From: Croceicoccus bisphenolivorans | GTDB lineage: Bacteria > Pseudomonadota > Alphaproteobacteria > Sphingomonadales > Sphingomonadaceae | DNA: 64,000 nucleotides | Direction: 5' to 3' | NCBI RefSeq assembly: GCF_001634625.1 | Contig: NZ_LRSE01000006.1 | Span: 7,715-71,714 of the forward strand | Part shown: one piece after another, positions 1 through 9,340 of the stretch | How positions within the stretch are numbered: position 1 is the stretch's first letter | Layout: each line of letters opens with the position of its first letter | Position numbers and translations under genes: made by a program | Notes under the pieces: generated by a model | Databases searched by the model: none | What the model saw: the letters and a program-made list of their open reading frames with translations, nothing else | Told to the model about the DNA's origin: nothing

Positions 1-72
1 TACTAACATGGCGTAAGATGGAATTCATCGCGTGCGCCCAAAAAATCCAATCATAATAATGGGAATTGCCGC
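1..72 (+). promoter_or_regulatory. Leader upstream of the cupin gene
   Basis: This is a non-coding window edge that is more AT-rich than the genes after it, with an A-run and an AATCATAATAAT-like stretch just ahead of the first ATG. It probably carries promoter elements for the two-gene cupin/oxidoreductase unit. The left side is cut by the window, so no -35/-10 pair can be assigned. Confidence 0.3.
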
Positions 73-429
73 ATGTCCGGTGTGAAACTGTATCGCAAGG
101 GGGAGATGACATTCGAACCCTATGGTGATGTGATCGAACGATCCGCCATCAGCCGTCTGGCCGGAACAGAGGTCAGCAATACGATGGGCGCTGGCATCGT
201 GCGTCTCGACGGCGCTTCTATTTCCTGGACCGTGCTTTATGACGAATTCATCGTCACTCTCGAAGGCAACTTTCGTCTTCGCGTAGGGGACACGGTGTAC
301 GACACGGGTCCGGGCGATGTTCTATGGATACCAGAGAATACCGCGCTGCATTATGAAGGCGACGGCGCGACAGTATTCTATGTGCTGTATCCGGTTGACT
401 GGAAAGAGCGTTCGGGAGGTAGTAAATGA
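73..429 (+). CDS. EutQ-like small cupin protein
   Basis: A 118-residue single-domain cupin. A beta-barrel region around residues 55-110 includes a GDVLWIPENTALHYEGDG stretch typical of the second cupin motif. It resembles EutQ-type cupins, but no ethanolamine genes are nearby. Its stop overlaps the ATG of the next gene by four bases (ATGA), so the two are almost certainly translationally coupled, and the cupin may support the neighbouring flavoenzyme or its substrate handling. The ribosome binding site is weak (GGGAATT at 61-67). The function is not predictable beyond the fold. Confidence 0.75.
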   Translation: MSGVKLYRKGEMTFEPYGDVIERSAISRLAGTEVSNTMGAGIVRLDGASISWTVLYDEFIVTLEGNFRLRVGDTVYDTGPGDVLWIPENTALHYEGDGATVFYVLYPVDWKERSGGSK

Positions 430-2384
430 CTTCCAGTCTTTTTCCGCGCCTTTTCACACCCATCACTATCCGCGGCAAGACAATCCGCAACCGCATACTT
501 TCCACCGGGCACGATACGACGATCCCGACCGACGGAACGGTGAACGATGCACTGATCGCCTATCACCGCGCACGCGCCAGGGGTGGTGTAGGCCTCATCG
601 TTTCTCAAGTTGCGGGCGTCCATCACACGGCACACTATTCGTCGCACATGCTCGATGCGACGGATGATCGCTGCATCGAGGGCTATCGACGCCTGGCCGA
701 GGCGGTTCATGCCGAGGGCGCCGTGCTTTGCTCGCAATTGTTTCATCCCGGGCGCGAGATAATGGAATCGGCAGACGGGCTGCTGGCGGTGGCTTATGCC
801 CCTTCGGTGACGCCCAACGGCCGGTTCCACGTCATGCCGCGTGAATTGGACAAGGCGATGATCGCCGAGATTGTCGCGGGCTACGCGGCGGCGGCGCTAA
901 GGATGCGCAAAGCCGGGCTCGATGGTGTCGAGTTCGTCGCCAGTCACGGTTACTTGCCTGCCCAGTTCGCGAACCCGCTCGTCAATCGCCGCACCGATGA
1001 ATATGGCGGTAGCCTGGAGAACCGGCTGCGCTTTTCGCGCGAGGCGCTTACGGCTATTCGAAGCGCATGCGGCGAGGACTTCATCGTTGGCGCCCGCATC
1101 AGCGCGGATGAGCGTGACGATACGGGACTGGAAGCAGAGGATACCCTTGAATACGTCAGGCATCTGGAGCCCTGTCTGGACTATGTCAACGTAACGGTCG
1201 GCACGTCATCCACCTACCGCGGGGCAATCCATATTGCGCCGCCTATGGCGCTGGATAGCGCCTATACCGCCGGTGATGCCAAAGCCGTCAAGGATGTCGT
1301 GTCCATCCCCGTGTTCGTTGCCGGCCGGATTAACCAGCCGCATGAGGCCGAGGCGATCATTGCCAGCGGCGCTGCCGACATGTGCGGCATGACGCGTGCG
1401 ATGATCTGCGATCCGGAAATGCCGAACAAGGCAAATACCGACCGACCGGACGACATTCGCGCCTGCATTGGTTGCAACCAGGCCTGTATCGGCCACTTCC
1501 ATCGCGGTTTTCCGATCTCGTGCATACAATACCCGGAATCAGGGCGGGAATTGCAGTATGGTTCGCCTACGCCCGCGGCAAAGGCGAAACGCGTAATGGT
1601 CGTGGGTGGCGGCCCCGCCGGGATGAAGGCCGCTGTTACCGCTGCCCGCAGGGGGCATGTGGTAGAGCTGTACGAAGCCGAGAGGCAGTTGGGCGGGCAA
1701 GCGAAACTCGCACAGCTCCTGCCAAGAAGGAGCGAATTCGGCGGCATCGTTACCAACCTCGCCCGCGAGCTTGAGCTGCTGCAGGTAACATTGCATCTCG
1801 GCACGAGGGTCGATCGCGCCCTGGTGGAAAAGCTGCAACCGGATGTGGTTATCGTGACGACAGGGGCAGCCCCCTATATCCCCGAGATCCCTTCCGACGG
1901 TTCGGTGCAGATCGTTGACTGCTGGCAAATACTCACTGGCGCGGCGCGGGCTGGCGGCAAGGTGCTCATCGCCGATTGGCGTAGTGACTGGATCGCGGGC
2001 GGAATCGCAGAAAAGCTGGCCAAGGAGGGTAGCAGCGTAACCGTGGCAATCGACGGTCCCCATATCGCCGAAACCCTGCCGTTCTATGTGAGAGACAACC
2101 TGGTCGGGGAACTGCACAAGCTGGAGGTTCAGATCATGCCGAACGCGCGGCTGTTCGGGGTCGATGAAGGAACCGTCTACATGCAGCATGGCACGAATGG
2201 CGAGCCGATCGTATTTGAAGATGTCGATACGCTGGTGCTGAGCATGGGCCATCGCCCGATCGACGAGCTGTCCCGATCGCTGCAGGGCCTGCCGGTTGAA
2301 ATCCACATGGCCGGTGATTGCCTTGCCCCCCGCACGGCCGAGGAAGCAGTCTTCGAGGGTCTCAAGGCCGGTGTGAGCGTGTAG
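426..2384 (+). CDS. FMN/FAD/4Fe-4S NADH:flavin oxidoreductase, candidate N-demethylase
   Basis: A 652-residue protein of the 2,4-dienoyl-CoA reductase / trimethylamine dehydrogenase / dimethylglycine demethylase (DgcA) family. An old-yellow-enzyme TIM barrel fills about residues 1-335. The iron-sulfur ligands are Cys347, Cys350, Cys354 and Cys366, with C-x2-C-x3-C-x11-C spacing like FadH. A GGGPAG dinucleotide-binding fold starts near residue 390. The N-terminal region reads NRILSTGHDT and lacks the cysteine that carries covalent FMN in trimethylamine dehydrogenase. The adjacent methylamine-type operon and GbdR-like regulator suggest demethylation of an N-methylated amine, but a dienoyl-CoA reductase role cannot be excluded from sequence alone. 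Confidence 0.8.
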   Translation: MTSSLFPRLFTPITIRGKTIRNRILSTGHDTTIPTDGTVNDALIAYHRARARGGVGLIVSQVAGVHHTAHYSSHMLDATDDRCIEGYRRLAEAVHAEGAVLCSQLFHPGREIMESADGLLAVAYAPSVTPNGRFHVMPRELDKAMIAEIVAGYAAAALRMRKAGLDGVEFVASHGYLPAQFANPLVNRRTDEYGGSLENRLRFSREALTAIRSACGEDFIVGARISADERDDTGLEAEDTLEYVRHLEPCLDYVNVTVGTSSTYRGAIHIAPPMALDSAYTAGDAKAVKDVVSIPVFVAGRINQPHEAEAIIASGAADMCGMTRAMICDPEMPNKANTDRPDDIRACIGCNQACIGHFHRGFPISCIQYPESGRELQYGSPTPAAKAKRVMVVGGGPAGMKAAVTAARRGHVVELYEAERQLGGQAKLAQLLPRRSEFGGIVTNLARELELLQVTLHLGTRVDRALVEKLQPDVVIVTTGAAPYIPEIPSDGSVQIVDCWQILTGAARAGGKVLIADWRSDWIAGGIAEKLAKEGSSVTVAIDGPHIAETLPFYVRDNLVGELHKLEVQIMPNARLFGVDEGTVYMQHGTNGEPIVFEDVDTLVLSMGHRPIDELSRSLQGLPVEIHMAGDCLAPRTAEEAVFEGLKAGVSV

Positions 2385-2413
2385 GAGGCAAAGCCGGGAT
2401 ACGGATCGTCGTA

Positions 2414-3412
2414 TTACGCTGGTGAAAATGGTGGTCGGCGCCTGGCATCGTTGGGGCACATGTCGAAATGCTGCTTGTATATCCGCGAGAAATGACTGGC
2501 GCTGGCAAAGCCGCAAGCGAGGCCCGCTTCGGTGACGCTGAGGCCGGTCGTGCGCAGTAGTTGCTCCGCCTTTTCAAGCCGGATACGCAAATAGGCGCGC
2601 GTGGCGGATTGGTTGAGAGCCGATTGGAAAAGGCGGTCCAGTTGCCGGGGAGAAACGCCGACCATGCGCGCGAGCAATTCGCGGGGCACGGGCGCTTCGA
2701 TCTCCGCCTCCATGACAGCGAGCGCGCGCAGTACCGTATCGTCGTTGACCCGATAACGGTCGCGAAGGCTCAGCCGTTGTGGCCGTTCTGCCGTCCGCGT
2801 TTCCGTGCGGATGAACCATTCGCTGACTTGGGTGGCAAGCCCAGAGCCCTGATCACGCTCGATCAGGTCGACCGCGAGGTCGAGCCCGGCCACGCCGCCC
2901 GCGCAAGTCAACCGCCGCCGGTCGATCACATAGAGGCTGGATTCCAGCACCAGCAGGGGAAACTCGTCCGCCAGTCGCGCTTCGTGTTCCCAGTGGATCG
3001 TTGCGCGATATCCGGATAGCAGGCCCGCCCGCGCCAGCAGGTAAGGGCCGCCGGAAATACCGGCGATCCTGACGTCTTCGCGGGCAAGCTTGCGCAACCA
3101 TGCGAAAGTGCGGTCGTCCCTGAAGGCGGCGGGATCGCCAGCCGCGAAAACGAACAGTGTGTCGCAGGCAAGGGGATCTCCGACCTTGCGATCCGCCAGG
3201 ATGGTTGCGCCGTTCGATGCGGCGACCGGGGCTCCGTCGACGGAGATGTGGACCCAGTCGTAAAGGTCTTCACCGGACAGGTCGTTGGCCGCGCGAAAGG
3301 GTTCGATCAGCGAGGCATAGGACATTAATGCAAAGCCATCGATCAGCAGAAGGCCCAGCGTGCGGCGCGGCTTTTTCGACATGTCGTCCATATTGGTCAT
3401 GACAATGACCAT
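2414..3412 (-). CDS. GlxA/GbdR-type AraC family transcriptional regulator
   Basis: About 332 residues with an N-terminal DJ-1/PfpI-like domain (about residues 15-190, sensing but not enzymatic in this family) and a C-terminal AraC double helix-turn-helix (about 225-320, ending near SHFSRIYKQHFDMCPNDAR). This is the layout of GbdR, CdhR, SouR and GlxA, which control glycine betaine, carnitine, sarcosine and related amine catabolism. It is transcribed divergently from the sarcosine oxidase-like operon with about 77 bp between starts, so it is the likely local activator. The reading frame is open to a TTG at 3421. I chose the ATG at 3412, and another ATG at 3400 is possible. Confidence 0.85.
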   Translation of the reverse strand: MVIVMTNMDDMSKKPRRTLGLLLIDGFALMSYASLIEPFRAANDLSGEDLYDWVHISVDGAPVAASNGATILADRKVGDPLACDTLFVFAAGDPAAFRDDRTFAWLRKLAREDVRIAGISGGPYLLARAGLLSGYRATIHWEHEARLADEFPLLVLESSLYVIDRRRLTCAGGVAGLDLAVDLIERDQGSGLATQVSEWFIRTETRTAERPQRLSLRDRYRVNDDTVLRALAVMEAEIEAPVPRELLARMVGVSPRQLDRLFQSALNQSATRAYLRIRLEKAEQLLRTTGLSVTEAGLACGFASASHFSRIYKQHFDMCPNDARRRPPFSPA

Positions 3413-3489
3413 ATCAGACAAGCGAACCTCTTAAAGAAAAAATATTTCGTAAAGGGCAATTTGATTCGACGGAGGCTGCGGGAAGGCTC
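3413..3489. promoter_or_regulatory. Divergent control region between the regulator and the mgd operon
   Basis: This short AT-rich gap contains an A-tract followed by AATATTT and must hold the promoters for both the GlxA-type regulator and the downstream operon. Candidate ribosome binding sites for the + gene are GGAGG (3471-3475) and GGAAGG (3481-3486). No operator of a named family can be assigned. Confidence 0.5.
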
Positions 3490-4743
3490 ATGCGCTTTTC
3501 CATTTTCAACTTGGCGCTCAACGCCTTGTCCGGCCACCGGCACTGGGGCCGCAACTGGCGCGATGCATCGCCGAAGGACGGCTACGATATCGTCATCGTA
3601 GGCGGGGGCGGGCATGGCCTGGCAGCGGCCTACTATCTGGCCCGGGTCCACGGCATCACCAATGTTGCGGTATTGGAACGCGGCTGGATCGGCGGGGGCA
3701 ACGCCGGGCGGAACACAACGATCATCCGCTCCAACTATGGCCTTCCGGGTAACGAGCCGTTCTACGAATGGTCCATGAAGCTGTGGGAAGGGCTGGAGCA
3801 GGAGCTGAACTACAATGTGATGGTCAGCCAGCGGGGCATCCTGAACCTTTATCACAGCGATGGCCAGCGCGATGCTTATGTCCGGCGCGGCAATGCCATG
3901 ATCATGCATGGCGCAGGTGCGGAACTGCTGGATCAGGATGCGGTTCGCCGGATGGCGCCGTTTCTGAACTTCGATTCCGCGCGCTTCCCAATTCAGGGCG
4001 GCCTGTTGCACCGGCGCGGCGGCACGGCTCGCCATGACGCGGTTGTCTGGGGTTATGCCCGCGCGGCGTCGGCACTGGGTGTCGACATCATCCAGAACTG
4101 CGAGGTGACGGGTTTTCTGCGCGACGCCAGCGGTGCCGTTACCGGCGTGGAAACCAGCCGGGGGGCGATCCGGGCCGAGAAGGTGGGTATGTCCGTGGCC
4201 GGTCATACATCGGTCGTAGGTGCAATGGCCGGATTGCGCCTGCCCATCGAAAGCCACGTCCTTCAGGCCTTCGTCACCGAAGGGCTCAAGCCTGTCATAC
4301 CGGGCGTGATCACTTTCGGCGCAGGGCATTTCTATATCAGCCAGTCGGACAAGGGCGGGCTGGTCTTTGGCGGTGATATCGACGGTTACAACACTTATGC
4401 CCAGCGCGGGAACATGCCCGTGGTGGAGGACGTGTGCGAAGGCGGCATGGCGATCATGCCCATGATTGGCCGCGCCCGGGTGCTTCGTTCGTGGGGCGGC
4501 ATCGTCGACATGAGCATGGACGGTTCGCCGATCATCGATCGCACGGATGTGCCGGGCCTCTATCTGAACGGAGGGTGGTGCTATGGCGGCTTCAAGGCGA
4601 CGCCCGCTGCCGGCTGGTGCTTTGCCCACCTTCTTGCCACCGATTCCGCGCACGAAACTGCCAGCGCCTATCGTCTCGACCGGTTCGAACAGGGCTGGCT
4701 GATCGACGAAAAGGGCGTTGGCGCCCAACCCAACCTGCATTGA
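3490..4743 (+). CDS. mgdA: N-methylglutamate dehydrogenase subunit A / sarcosine oxidase beta-like
   Basis: A 417-residue FAD-dependent amine oxidase subunit of the heterotetrameric sarcosine oxidase beta family. An N-terminal Rossmann motif (IVGGGGHGLAAAYYLA) starts near residue 36. The GGTARHD motif places His182 where sarcosine oxidase carries its covalently bound FMN. It oxidises the N-methyl group of a secondary amino acid. It is followed by the delta, alpha and gamma subunits in the canonical order. The presence of mgsABC and gmaS in the same run is why I favour N-methylglutamate over sarcosine as substrate. The two enzymes cannot be told apart from this subunit alone. Confidence 0.85.
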   Translation: MRFSIFNLALNALSGHRHWGRNWRDASPKDGYDIVIVGGGGHGLAAAYYLARVHGITNVAVLERGWIGGGNAGRNTTIIRSNYGLPGNEPFYEWSMKLWEGLEQELNYNVMVSQRGILNLYHSDGQRDAYVRRGNAMIMHGAGAELLDQDAVRRMAPFLNFDSARFPIQGGLLHRRGGTARHDAVVWGYARAASALGVDIIQNCEVTGFLRDASGAVTGVETSRGAIRAEKVGMSVAGHTSVVGAMAGLRLPIESHVLQAFVTEGLKPVIPGVITFGAGHFYISQSDKGGLVFGGDIDGYNTYAQRGNMPVVEDVCEGGMAIMPMIGRARVLRSWGGIVDMSMDGSPIIDRTDVPGLYLNGGWCYGGFKATPAAGWCFAHLLATDSAHETASAYRLDRFEQGWLIDEKGVGAQPNLH

Positions 4744-4756
4744 GGACAAGCAGACG

Positions 4757-5008
4757 ATGCGTATCCCCTGTCCCTATTGCGGCGAGCGTGACGCACAGGA
4801 GTTCGTCTATCGCGGCGATGCATCGCCGCGCCGCCCGGACGACGATGCCGAATTCCACGCCTATGTCTATCTGCGCGACAATCCGGCAGGCCCGATGCGC
4901 GAACACTGGTATCACGCGCAGGGCTGTCGTAACTGGATCGAGCTGATCCGCGACACCCGCACGCACCGTATCGATGGTGCCGTGCTCGCCAAGGGGGCAG
5001 GGCAGTGA
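4757..5008 (+). CDS. mgdB: N-methylglutamate dehydrogenase subunit B / sarcosine oxidase delta-like
   Basis: An 83-residue zinc-binding small subunit. Cys5, Cys8, His53 and Cys57 match the zinc ligands of sarcosine oxidase delta (CPYCG near the N terminus, H-x3-C further on). The frame is open upstream to an ATG at 4718 inside the previous gene. I chose 4757 because it starts the conserved MRIPCPYCG segment and follows a GAGG sequence just after the mgdA stop. Its stop overlaps the GTG start of the next gene (GTGA), implying coupled translation of the complex. Confidence 0.88.
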   Translation: MRIPCPYCGERDAQEFVYRGDASPRRPDDDAEFHAYVYLRDNPAGPMREHWYHAQGCRNWIELIRDTRTHRIDGAVLAKGAGQ

Positions 5009-7962
5009 GCCGCGCACCGTCAGGCGGTTTGATCGACCGCACGCGCCCGCTCGGCTTCACTTTCGATGGCCGCGCCTATTGCGGTTTTGAAGGGGATACG
5101 CTGGCTTCGGCCCTGATTGCGAACGACGTGCGGCTGGTGGCTCGTTCGTTCAAATATCACCGCCCACGCGGCATATTGACCGCAGGCAGCGAGGAGCCGA
5201 ACGCGCTGGTCACGTTGCGCACCGGCGCCCGTGCAGAGCCGAACACCCGCGCGACCACTGTTTCGCTTTACGAAGGTCTGGAGGCGACCAGCCAGAACCG
5301 CTGGCCCGGCCTGCGTTTCGATGCGCTGGCGATCAACCAGCTGGCCGCGCCGATTTTCGTCGCCGGGTTCTATTACAAGACTTTCATGTGGCCCCGCGCC
5401 TTTTGGGAAAAGGTCTACGAACCGCTGATCCGGCGCGCAGCCGGCCTTGGCAGTCTGTCGATGCTGCCCGATCCCGATACTTACGATCGCGACCACGGTT
5501 TTTGCGACCTGCTGGTGATCGGTGGCGGTGCAGCCGGGTTGGCAGCCGCGCTGACGGCCGGTCGTACAGGCCTGCGCGTTATCCTTGCCGACGAGGATGC
5601 GCAGCCGGGCGGACGCTTGCTGAGCGAGCGGCACGAGATCGACGGGATCGATTGTGTCAGTTGGGCAGAACAGGCGGCGGCCGAACTGGCAGCGCTGCCC
5701 AATGTTCGCATCCTGCGGCGCACGGCGGTTTTCGGTGTTTACGACGGCCACGAATATGTCGCGGTCGAACGTGTCAGCGATCATCTGGCGACAAGTCCGC
5801 ATGGCCAGCCCCGACAGCGCCTTTGGAAGATCGTGGCCCGCCACGCCGTTCTGGCGACAGGCGCGACAGAGCAGCCGGTGGTGTTCGGCGGGAACGACCG
5901 TCCCGGCGTGATGACGGCATCCGCGGTATCGACATACGTCAATCGCTATGCCGCGCTGCCCGGGCAAAGGGCGGTCGTCTTCACGTCCGGCGACAGCGGC
6001 TGGGCCAGCGCGCTCGACATGCTGCGCGCGGGCATCGAAGTCGCCGCCGTGGTCGACCACCGGGCAACGCCTCCGGCACATGCCGAAGACTTGCGCCGCC
6101 AGGGTGTCGAGATCCTGATGGGCGCCGTGGTCACGGATGCGCGCGGCGCACCGGTGCGCAAGGTGGATATCAGGCTGGCCGACGGGACCCGTCGCACGAT
6201 CCGTGCCGATCTGGTCGCAATGGCGGGCGGATGGCGACCATCGATCGGGCTTGGCGGTACGCTTGGCGCGAAGCCGGTCTGGTCGGAGAAGCATCAGGCA
6301 TTCCTGCTTGGCGAAACCCCGCCCGGACTGGTGGCCGCCGGAGCCGCCGATGGATGCTATCGCATTGAAGAGGCTCTCGCCGACGGTGCGCGCAAGGGCC
6401 ATGCCTGTGCGCTTCAACTTGGCAAGTCAGGGGCAAATCTGCCCGTATTCCGCGCCAGTACCGAAAGCGATGAGGCCAGCCCGATATGGCATGTGCCCGG
6501 TGCGAAAACGAAGGCATTCGTCGATTTCCAGAACGACGTGACCGACAAGGATGTGAGTCTTGCGGCAAGCGAAGGTTTCGTCTCCGTCGAACACATGAAG
6601 CGTTATACGACGCTGGGGATGGCGACCGATCAGGGCAAAACCAGCCAGGTCAACGGCCACGCCCTGTTGGCTGCGGCCACGGGTCGTTCGATTTCGGAGG
6701 TAGGCACGATCCGCACCCGTGCCCCCTTGCAGCCGGTCGCCATCGGCGTGCTTGCCGGACACCACCGTGAAGAACATTTTCGCCCCGAACGCCGGACGGC
6801 CAGCCATGACTGGGCGGTGGAACGGGGGGCAACCTTTGTCGATGCCGGGCAGTGGAAGCGGGTGCAATGGTATGCCCGCCCCGGTGAGCGGGACTGGCTG
6901 GAAACCGTGAACCGCGAGGTTTCCATGACACGGGGCGGGGTTGGCATCTGTGACGTTTCGACCCTCGGCAAGATCGATGTTCACGGGCCGGATGCAGGCG
7001 TCCTGCTCGACCGGCTCTACATCAATACGTTCTCGACGCTTGCGGTGGGCAAGGCCCGCTATGGCGTGATGCTGCGCGAGGATGGCATCGTGATGGACGA
7101 TGGCACGACCACACGCTTTGCCGAGGATAGTTTTTTCGTCACCACGACGACGGTAAACGCCGCCCGGGTGATGCAGCATATCGATTATGCGCGTCAGGTG
7201 CTGTGGCCGGATCTTGACGTGCAGGCCACATCGGTAACCGAACAATGGTCGACTTACGCCGTGGCCGGCCCGCACTCGCGCGCGCTGCTTCGGCAGGCCT
7301 TTCCCGCTCTCGATCTGTCGAATGAAGCGATGCCCTATATGGGTGCCGCCAAGTTCCGCTGGCAGGGGGCCGAGGCGCGTATCTATCGCCTCTCGTTCTC
7401 CGGCGAACTGGCTTATGAAATCAGCGTTCCGGCTGATCTGGGCGGGCTGTTGATCCGTTACCTGTTCGATCTGGGCGGGGCCTTCAATGCGGTGCCTTAC
7501 GGGACAGAGGCTTTGGGCGTGATGCGGATCGAGAAGGGGCATGCAGCCGGCAACGAGTTGAACGGGCAGACAACGGCGGGGGATCTGGGCCTTGGCCGGA
7601 TGATGTCGCGCAAGAAGGATTTCATCGGCCGCGTCATGGCCGCGCGTCCGGGCCTGACCGACCCCGCACGGCCGGTGCTGGTCGGCTTGAAGCCTGTCGA
7701 CCCTCGCGATGTGCTGCGTGGCGGCGGGCACCTCATCGCGCCCGGTGCGGTGCCGACGCCGGAGAACGACGAGGGCCATGTCACATCCGCGGCATGGTCG
7801 CCCACGCTCGGCCATTCGATTGCGCTTGCCTTGCTTTCGCGCGGGGCGGAGCGGCACGGCGAACGCGTCATCGTCCATGACCCGGTTCGCGGCGCGGATA
7901 TCGAAGTGGAAGTCTGCAATCCCGTCTTCTACGATCCGGAAGGAGCACGAGTCCGTGGCTGA
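5005..7962 (+). CDS. mgdC: N-methylglutamate dehydrogenase subunit C / sarcosine oxidase alpha-like
   Basis: A 985-residue large subunit starting at GTG. The order is an N-terminal 2Fe-2S-ferredoxin-like fold (about 15-100), a Rossmann FAD/NAD domain starting at VIGGGAAGLAAALTAGR (about 168), and a C-terminal GcvT-type tetrahydrofolate domain (about 600-980). In this family the methyl carbon released at the flavin is passed to tetrahydrofolate to give 5,10-methylene-THF, which fits the folD and purU genes downstream. Length and domain order are those of complete family members. It overlaps the previous gene by four bases and the next by eight. Confidence 0.88.
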   Translation: MSRAPSGGLIDRTRPLGFTFDGRAYCGFEGDTLASALIANDVRLVARSFKYHRPRGILTAGSEEPNALVTLRTGARAEPNTRATTVSLYEGLEATSQNRWPGLRFDALAINQLAAPIFVAGFYYKTFMWPRAFWEKVYEPLIRRAAGLGSLSMLPDPDTYDRDHGFCDLLVIGGGAAGLAAALTAGRTGLRVILADEDAQPGGRLLSERHEIDGIDCVSWAEQAAAELAALPNVRILRRTAVFGVYDGHEYVAVERVSDHLATSPHGQPRQRLWKIVARHAVLATGATEQPVVFGGNDRPGVMTASAVSTYVNRYAALPGQRAVVFTSGDSGWASALDMLRAGIEVAAVVDHRATPPAHAEDLRRQGVEILMGAVVTDARGAPVRKVDIRLADGTRRTIRADLVAMAGGWRPSIGLGGTLGAKPVWSEKHQAFLLGETPPGLVAAGAADGCYRIEEALADGARKGHACALQLGKSGANLPVFRASTESDEASPIWHVPGAKTKAFVDFQNDVTDKDVSLAASEGFVSVEHMKRYTTLGMATDQGKTSQVNGHALLAAATGRSISEVGTIRTRAPLQPVAIGVLAGHHREEHFRPERRTASHDWAVERGATFVDAGQWKRVQWYARPGERDWLETVNREVSMTRGGVGICDVSTLGKIDVHGPDAGVLLDRLYINTFSTLAVGKARYGVMLREDGIVMDDGTTTRFAEDSFFVTTTTVNAARVMQHIDYARQVLWPDLDVQATSVTEQWSTYAVAGPHSRALLRQAFPALDLSNEAMPYMGAAKFRWQGAEARIYRLSFSGELAYEISVPADLGGLLIRYLFDLGGAFNAVPYGTEALGVMRIEKGHAAGNELNGQTTAGDLGLGRMMSRKKDFIGRVMAARPGLTDPARPVLVGLKPVDPRDVLRGGGHLIAPGAVPTPENDEGHVTSAAWSPTLGHSIALALLSRGAERHGERVIVHDPVRGADIEVEVCNPVFYDPEGARVRG

Positions 7963-8458
7963 GCAGATGAACGTCGAGAGCCTGACCGGGCTCGGCGTGG
8001 CCGCCATCATGGCACGCAAGGGGCACGATGCCGTGTCGGTGGGTGCGGCCCTGGGGGCGGACCTGCCTGACGGGGCGAAAGTCGTGCGCAAGGGCGATCT
8101 GGCCATTTTGGGCACCGGTCCGGGCACGTGGCTGGCCATTATGCCGAATGCCCTGCCGGATTTTGCCGAAGGCCTTGGCGGCAAGCTCCATGGTGTGGCG
8201 TCGGTATCGGACCAGTCGAGCGGCTATGCGATCACGCGCTTGTCCGGCCCCGGCGCGCGAACGGCTCTGCAGCGCGGCGTTGCCATCGATCTCCACCCTG
8301 ATTACTTCCCGGTCGGCACGGCCGCCAGCACGGTGATCGCGCATATCGGGGTGATCGTCTGGCAAGTCGACGACGCGCCGACTTACGACATCGCCACGTT
8401 CCGCAGTTACGCCAGCAGCTTCCGGCACTGGCTGGATCAGGTGGCGGCTGCGCTTTGA
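7955..8458 (+). CDS. mgdD: N-methylglutamate dehydrogenase subunit D / sarcosine oxidase gamma-like
   Basis: A 167-residue gamma subunit related to a GcvT domain, the smallest and least conserved part of heterotetrameric sarcosine oxidases. I chose the GTG at 7955 because GGAAGGAG at 7938-7945 sits nine bases upstream. An ATG at 7967 is the alternative and would shorten it by four residues. The frame stays open upstream within mgdC, but that part is out of frame with mgdC and has no family character. It completes the four-subunit set in the standard B-D-A-G order. Confidence 0.82.
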   Translation: MAEQMNVESLTGLGVAAIMARKGHDAVSVGAALGADLPDGAKVVRKGDLAILGTGPGTWLAIMPNALPDFAEGLGGKLHGVASVSDQSSGYAITRLSGPGARTALQRGVAIDLHPDYFPVGTAASTVIAHIGVIVWQVDDAPTYDIATFRSYASSFRHWLDQVAAAL

Positions 8459-8479
8459 TCTCCATCGTTTGAGGATGCA

Positions 8480-9337
8480 ATGACCACTTCCTATTTGCTG
8501 ACGCTATCCTGCCCCAACCAGCCGGGCATCGTGACGCGCGTGACCGGCGCGATGTTCAACCATCAGGGCGACATCAAGGAGGCGCACCAGTTCGACGATG
8601 TCGAGACGAACCGTTTCTTTGGCCGGATCGTATTCACCCTTCCCGACGGGGATGCCGCGAGCGCGTTCCGGCAGGCCTTCATGTCCCTTGCCGGGGAATT
8701 CGGCATGGACTGGTCGTTGCGCCAGCTTGGCGAACGCCGCAAGGTGCTGATCCTCGTTTCGAAGTTCGATCATTGCCTTGTCGACCTGCTTTACCGCAAC
8801 CGGATCGGCGAACTCGCCATGGACGTGGTCGGGATCGTCTCGAACCATCCTCGCGAGACATATACGGGCATCGATTTCGGTTCCGTGCCGTTTCATCACC
8901 TGCCGATCACGAAGGATACGAAGCCGCAGCAGGAAAACGAGATCAAGCGCATCGTCAAAGAGACCGGGGCCGAGCTCATCGTGCTTGCGCGTTACATGCA
9001 AATCCTGTCGGACGATCTGGCCGCTTTCCTGTCGGGTCGTTGCATCAACATCCATCATTCGTTCCTGCCCGGCTTCAAGGGAGCAAAGCCCTATCATCAG
9101 GCACACGCGCGCGGGGTGAAGCTGATCGGTGCGACAGCCCATTTCGTCACTGCCGATCTCGATGAAGGGCCGATCATCGAACAGGACGTGGAACGGATCG
9201 GCCATCACGACACGCCCGACGCGCTGGTCCGCAAGGGTCGCGACATCGAGCGGCGCGTATTGGCCCGTGCCGTTTCGTTCTTCCTGGAAGGACGGGCCCT
9301 GCCCAATGGCTCGCGAACCGTCGTCTTCCGGGACTGA
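8480..9337 (+). CDS. purU: Formyltetrahydrofolate deformylase
   Basis: A 285-residue enzyme that hydrolyses 10-formyl-THF to formate and THF. An N-terminal ACT domain (about 5-85) precedes the formyltransferase-fold catalytic domain. The INIHHSFLPGFKGAKPY signature at about residues 189-205 includes the catalytic-site histidine. It follows the mgd genes by 21 bp with a GAGG ribosome binding site and lies three bases before folD, so it belongs to the operon. Here its likely job is to recycle THF and release C1 units made by MgdABCD, rather than to supply purine synthesis. Confidence 0.95.
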   Translation: MTTSYLLTLSCPNQPGIVTRVTGAMFNHQGDIKEAHQFDDVETNRFFGRIVFTLPDGDAASAFRQAFMSLAGEFGMDWSLRQLGERRKVLILVSKFDHCLVDLLYRNRIGELAMDVVGIVSNHPRETYTGIDFGSVPFHHLPITKDTKPQQENEIKRIVKETGAELIVLARYMQILSDDLAAFLSGRCINIHHSFLPGFKGAKPYHQAHARGVKLIGATAHFVTADLDEGPIIEQDVERIGHHDTPDALVRKGRDIERRVLARAVSFFLEGRALPNGSRTVVFRD

Positions 9338-9340
9338 GCC

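Noticed and set aside
3397-4749. 450-codon minus-strand frame opposite mgdA
   Set aside because: It is antisense to a clearly recognised FAD/FMN subunit with intact motifs. The product has no family features.
3490-8458. Annotation of the four-subunit oxidase simply as sarcosine oxidase (soxBDAG)
   Set aside because: The subunits fit sarcosine oxidase equally well by themselves, but cotranscription with mgsABC- and gmaS-like genes favours N-methylglutamate dehydrogenase. Sarcosine remains the main alternative.
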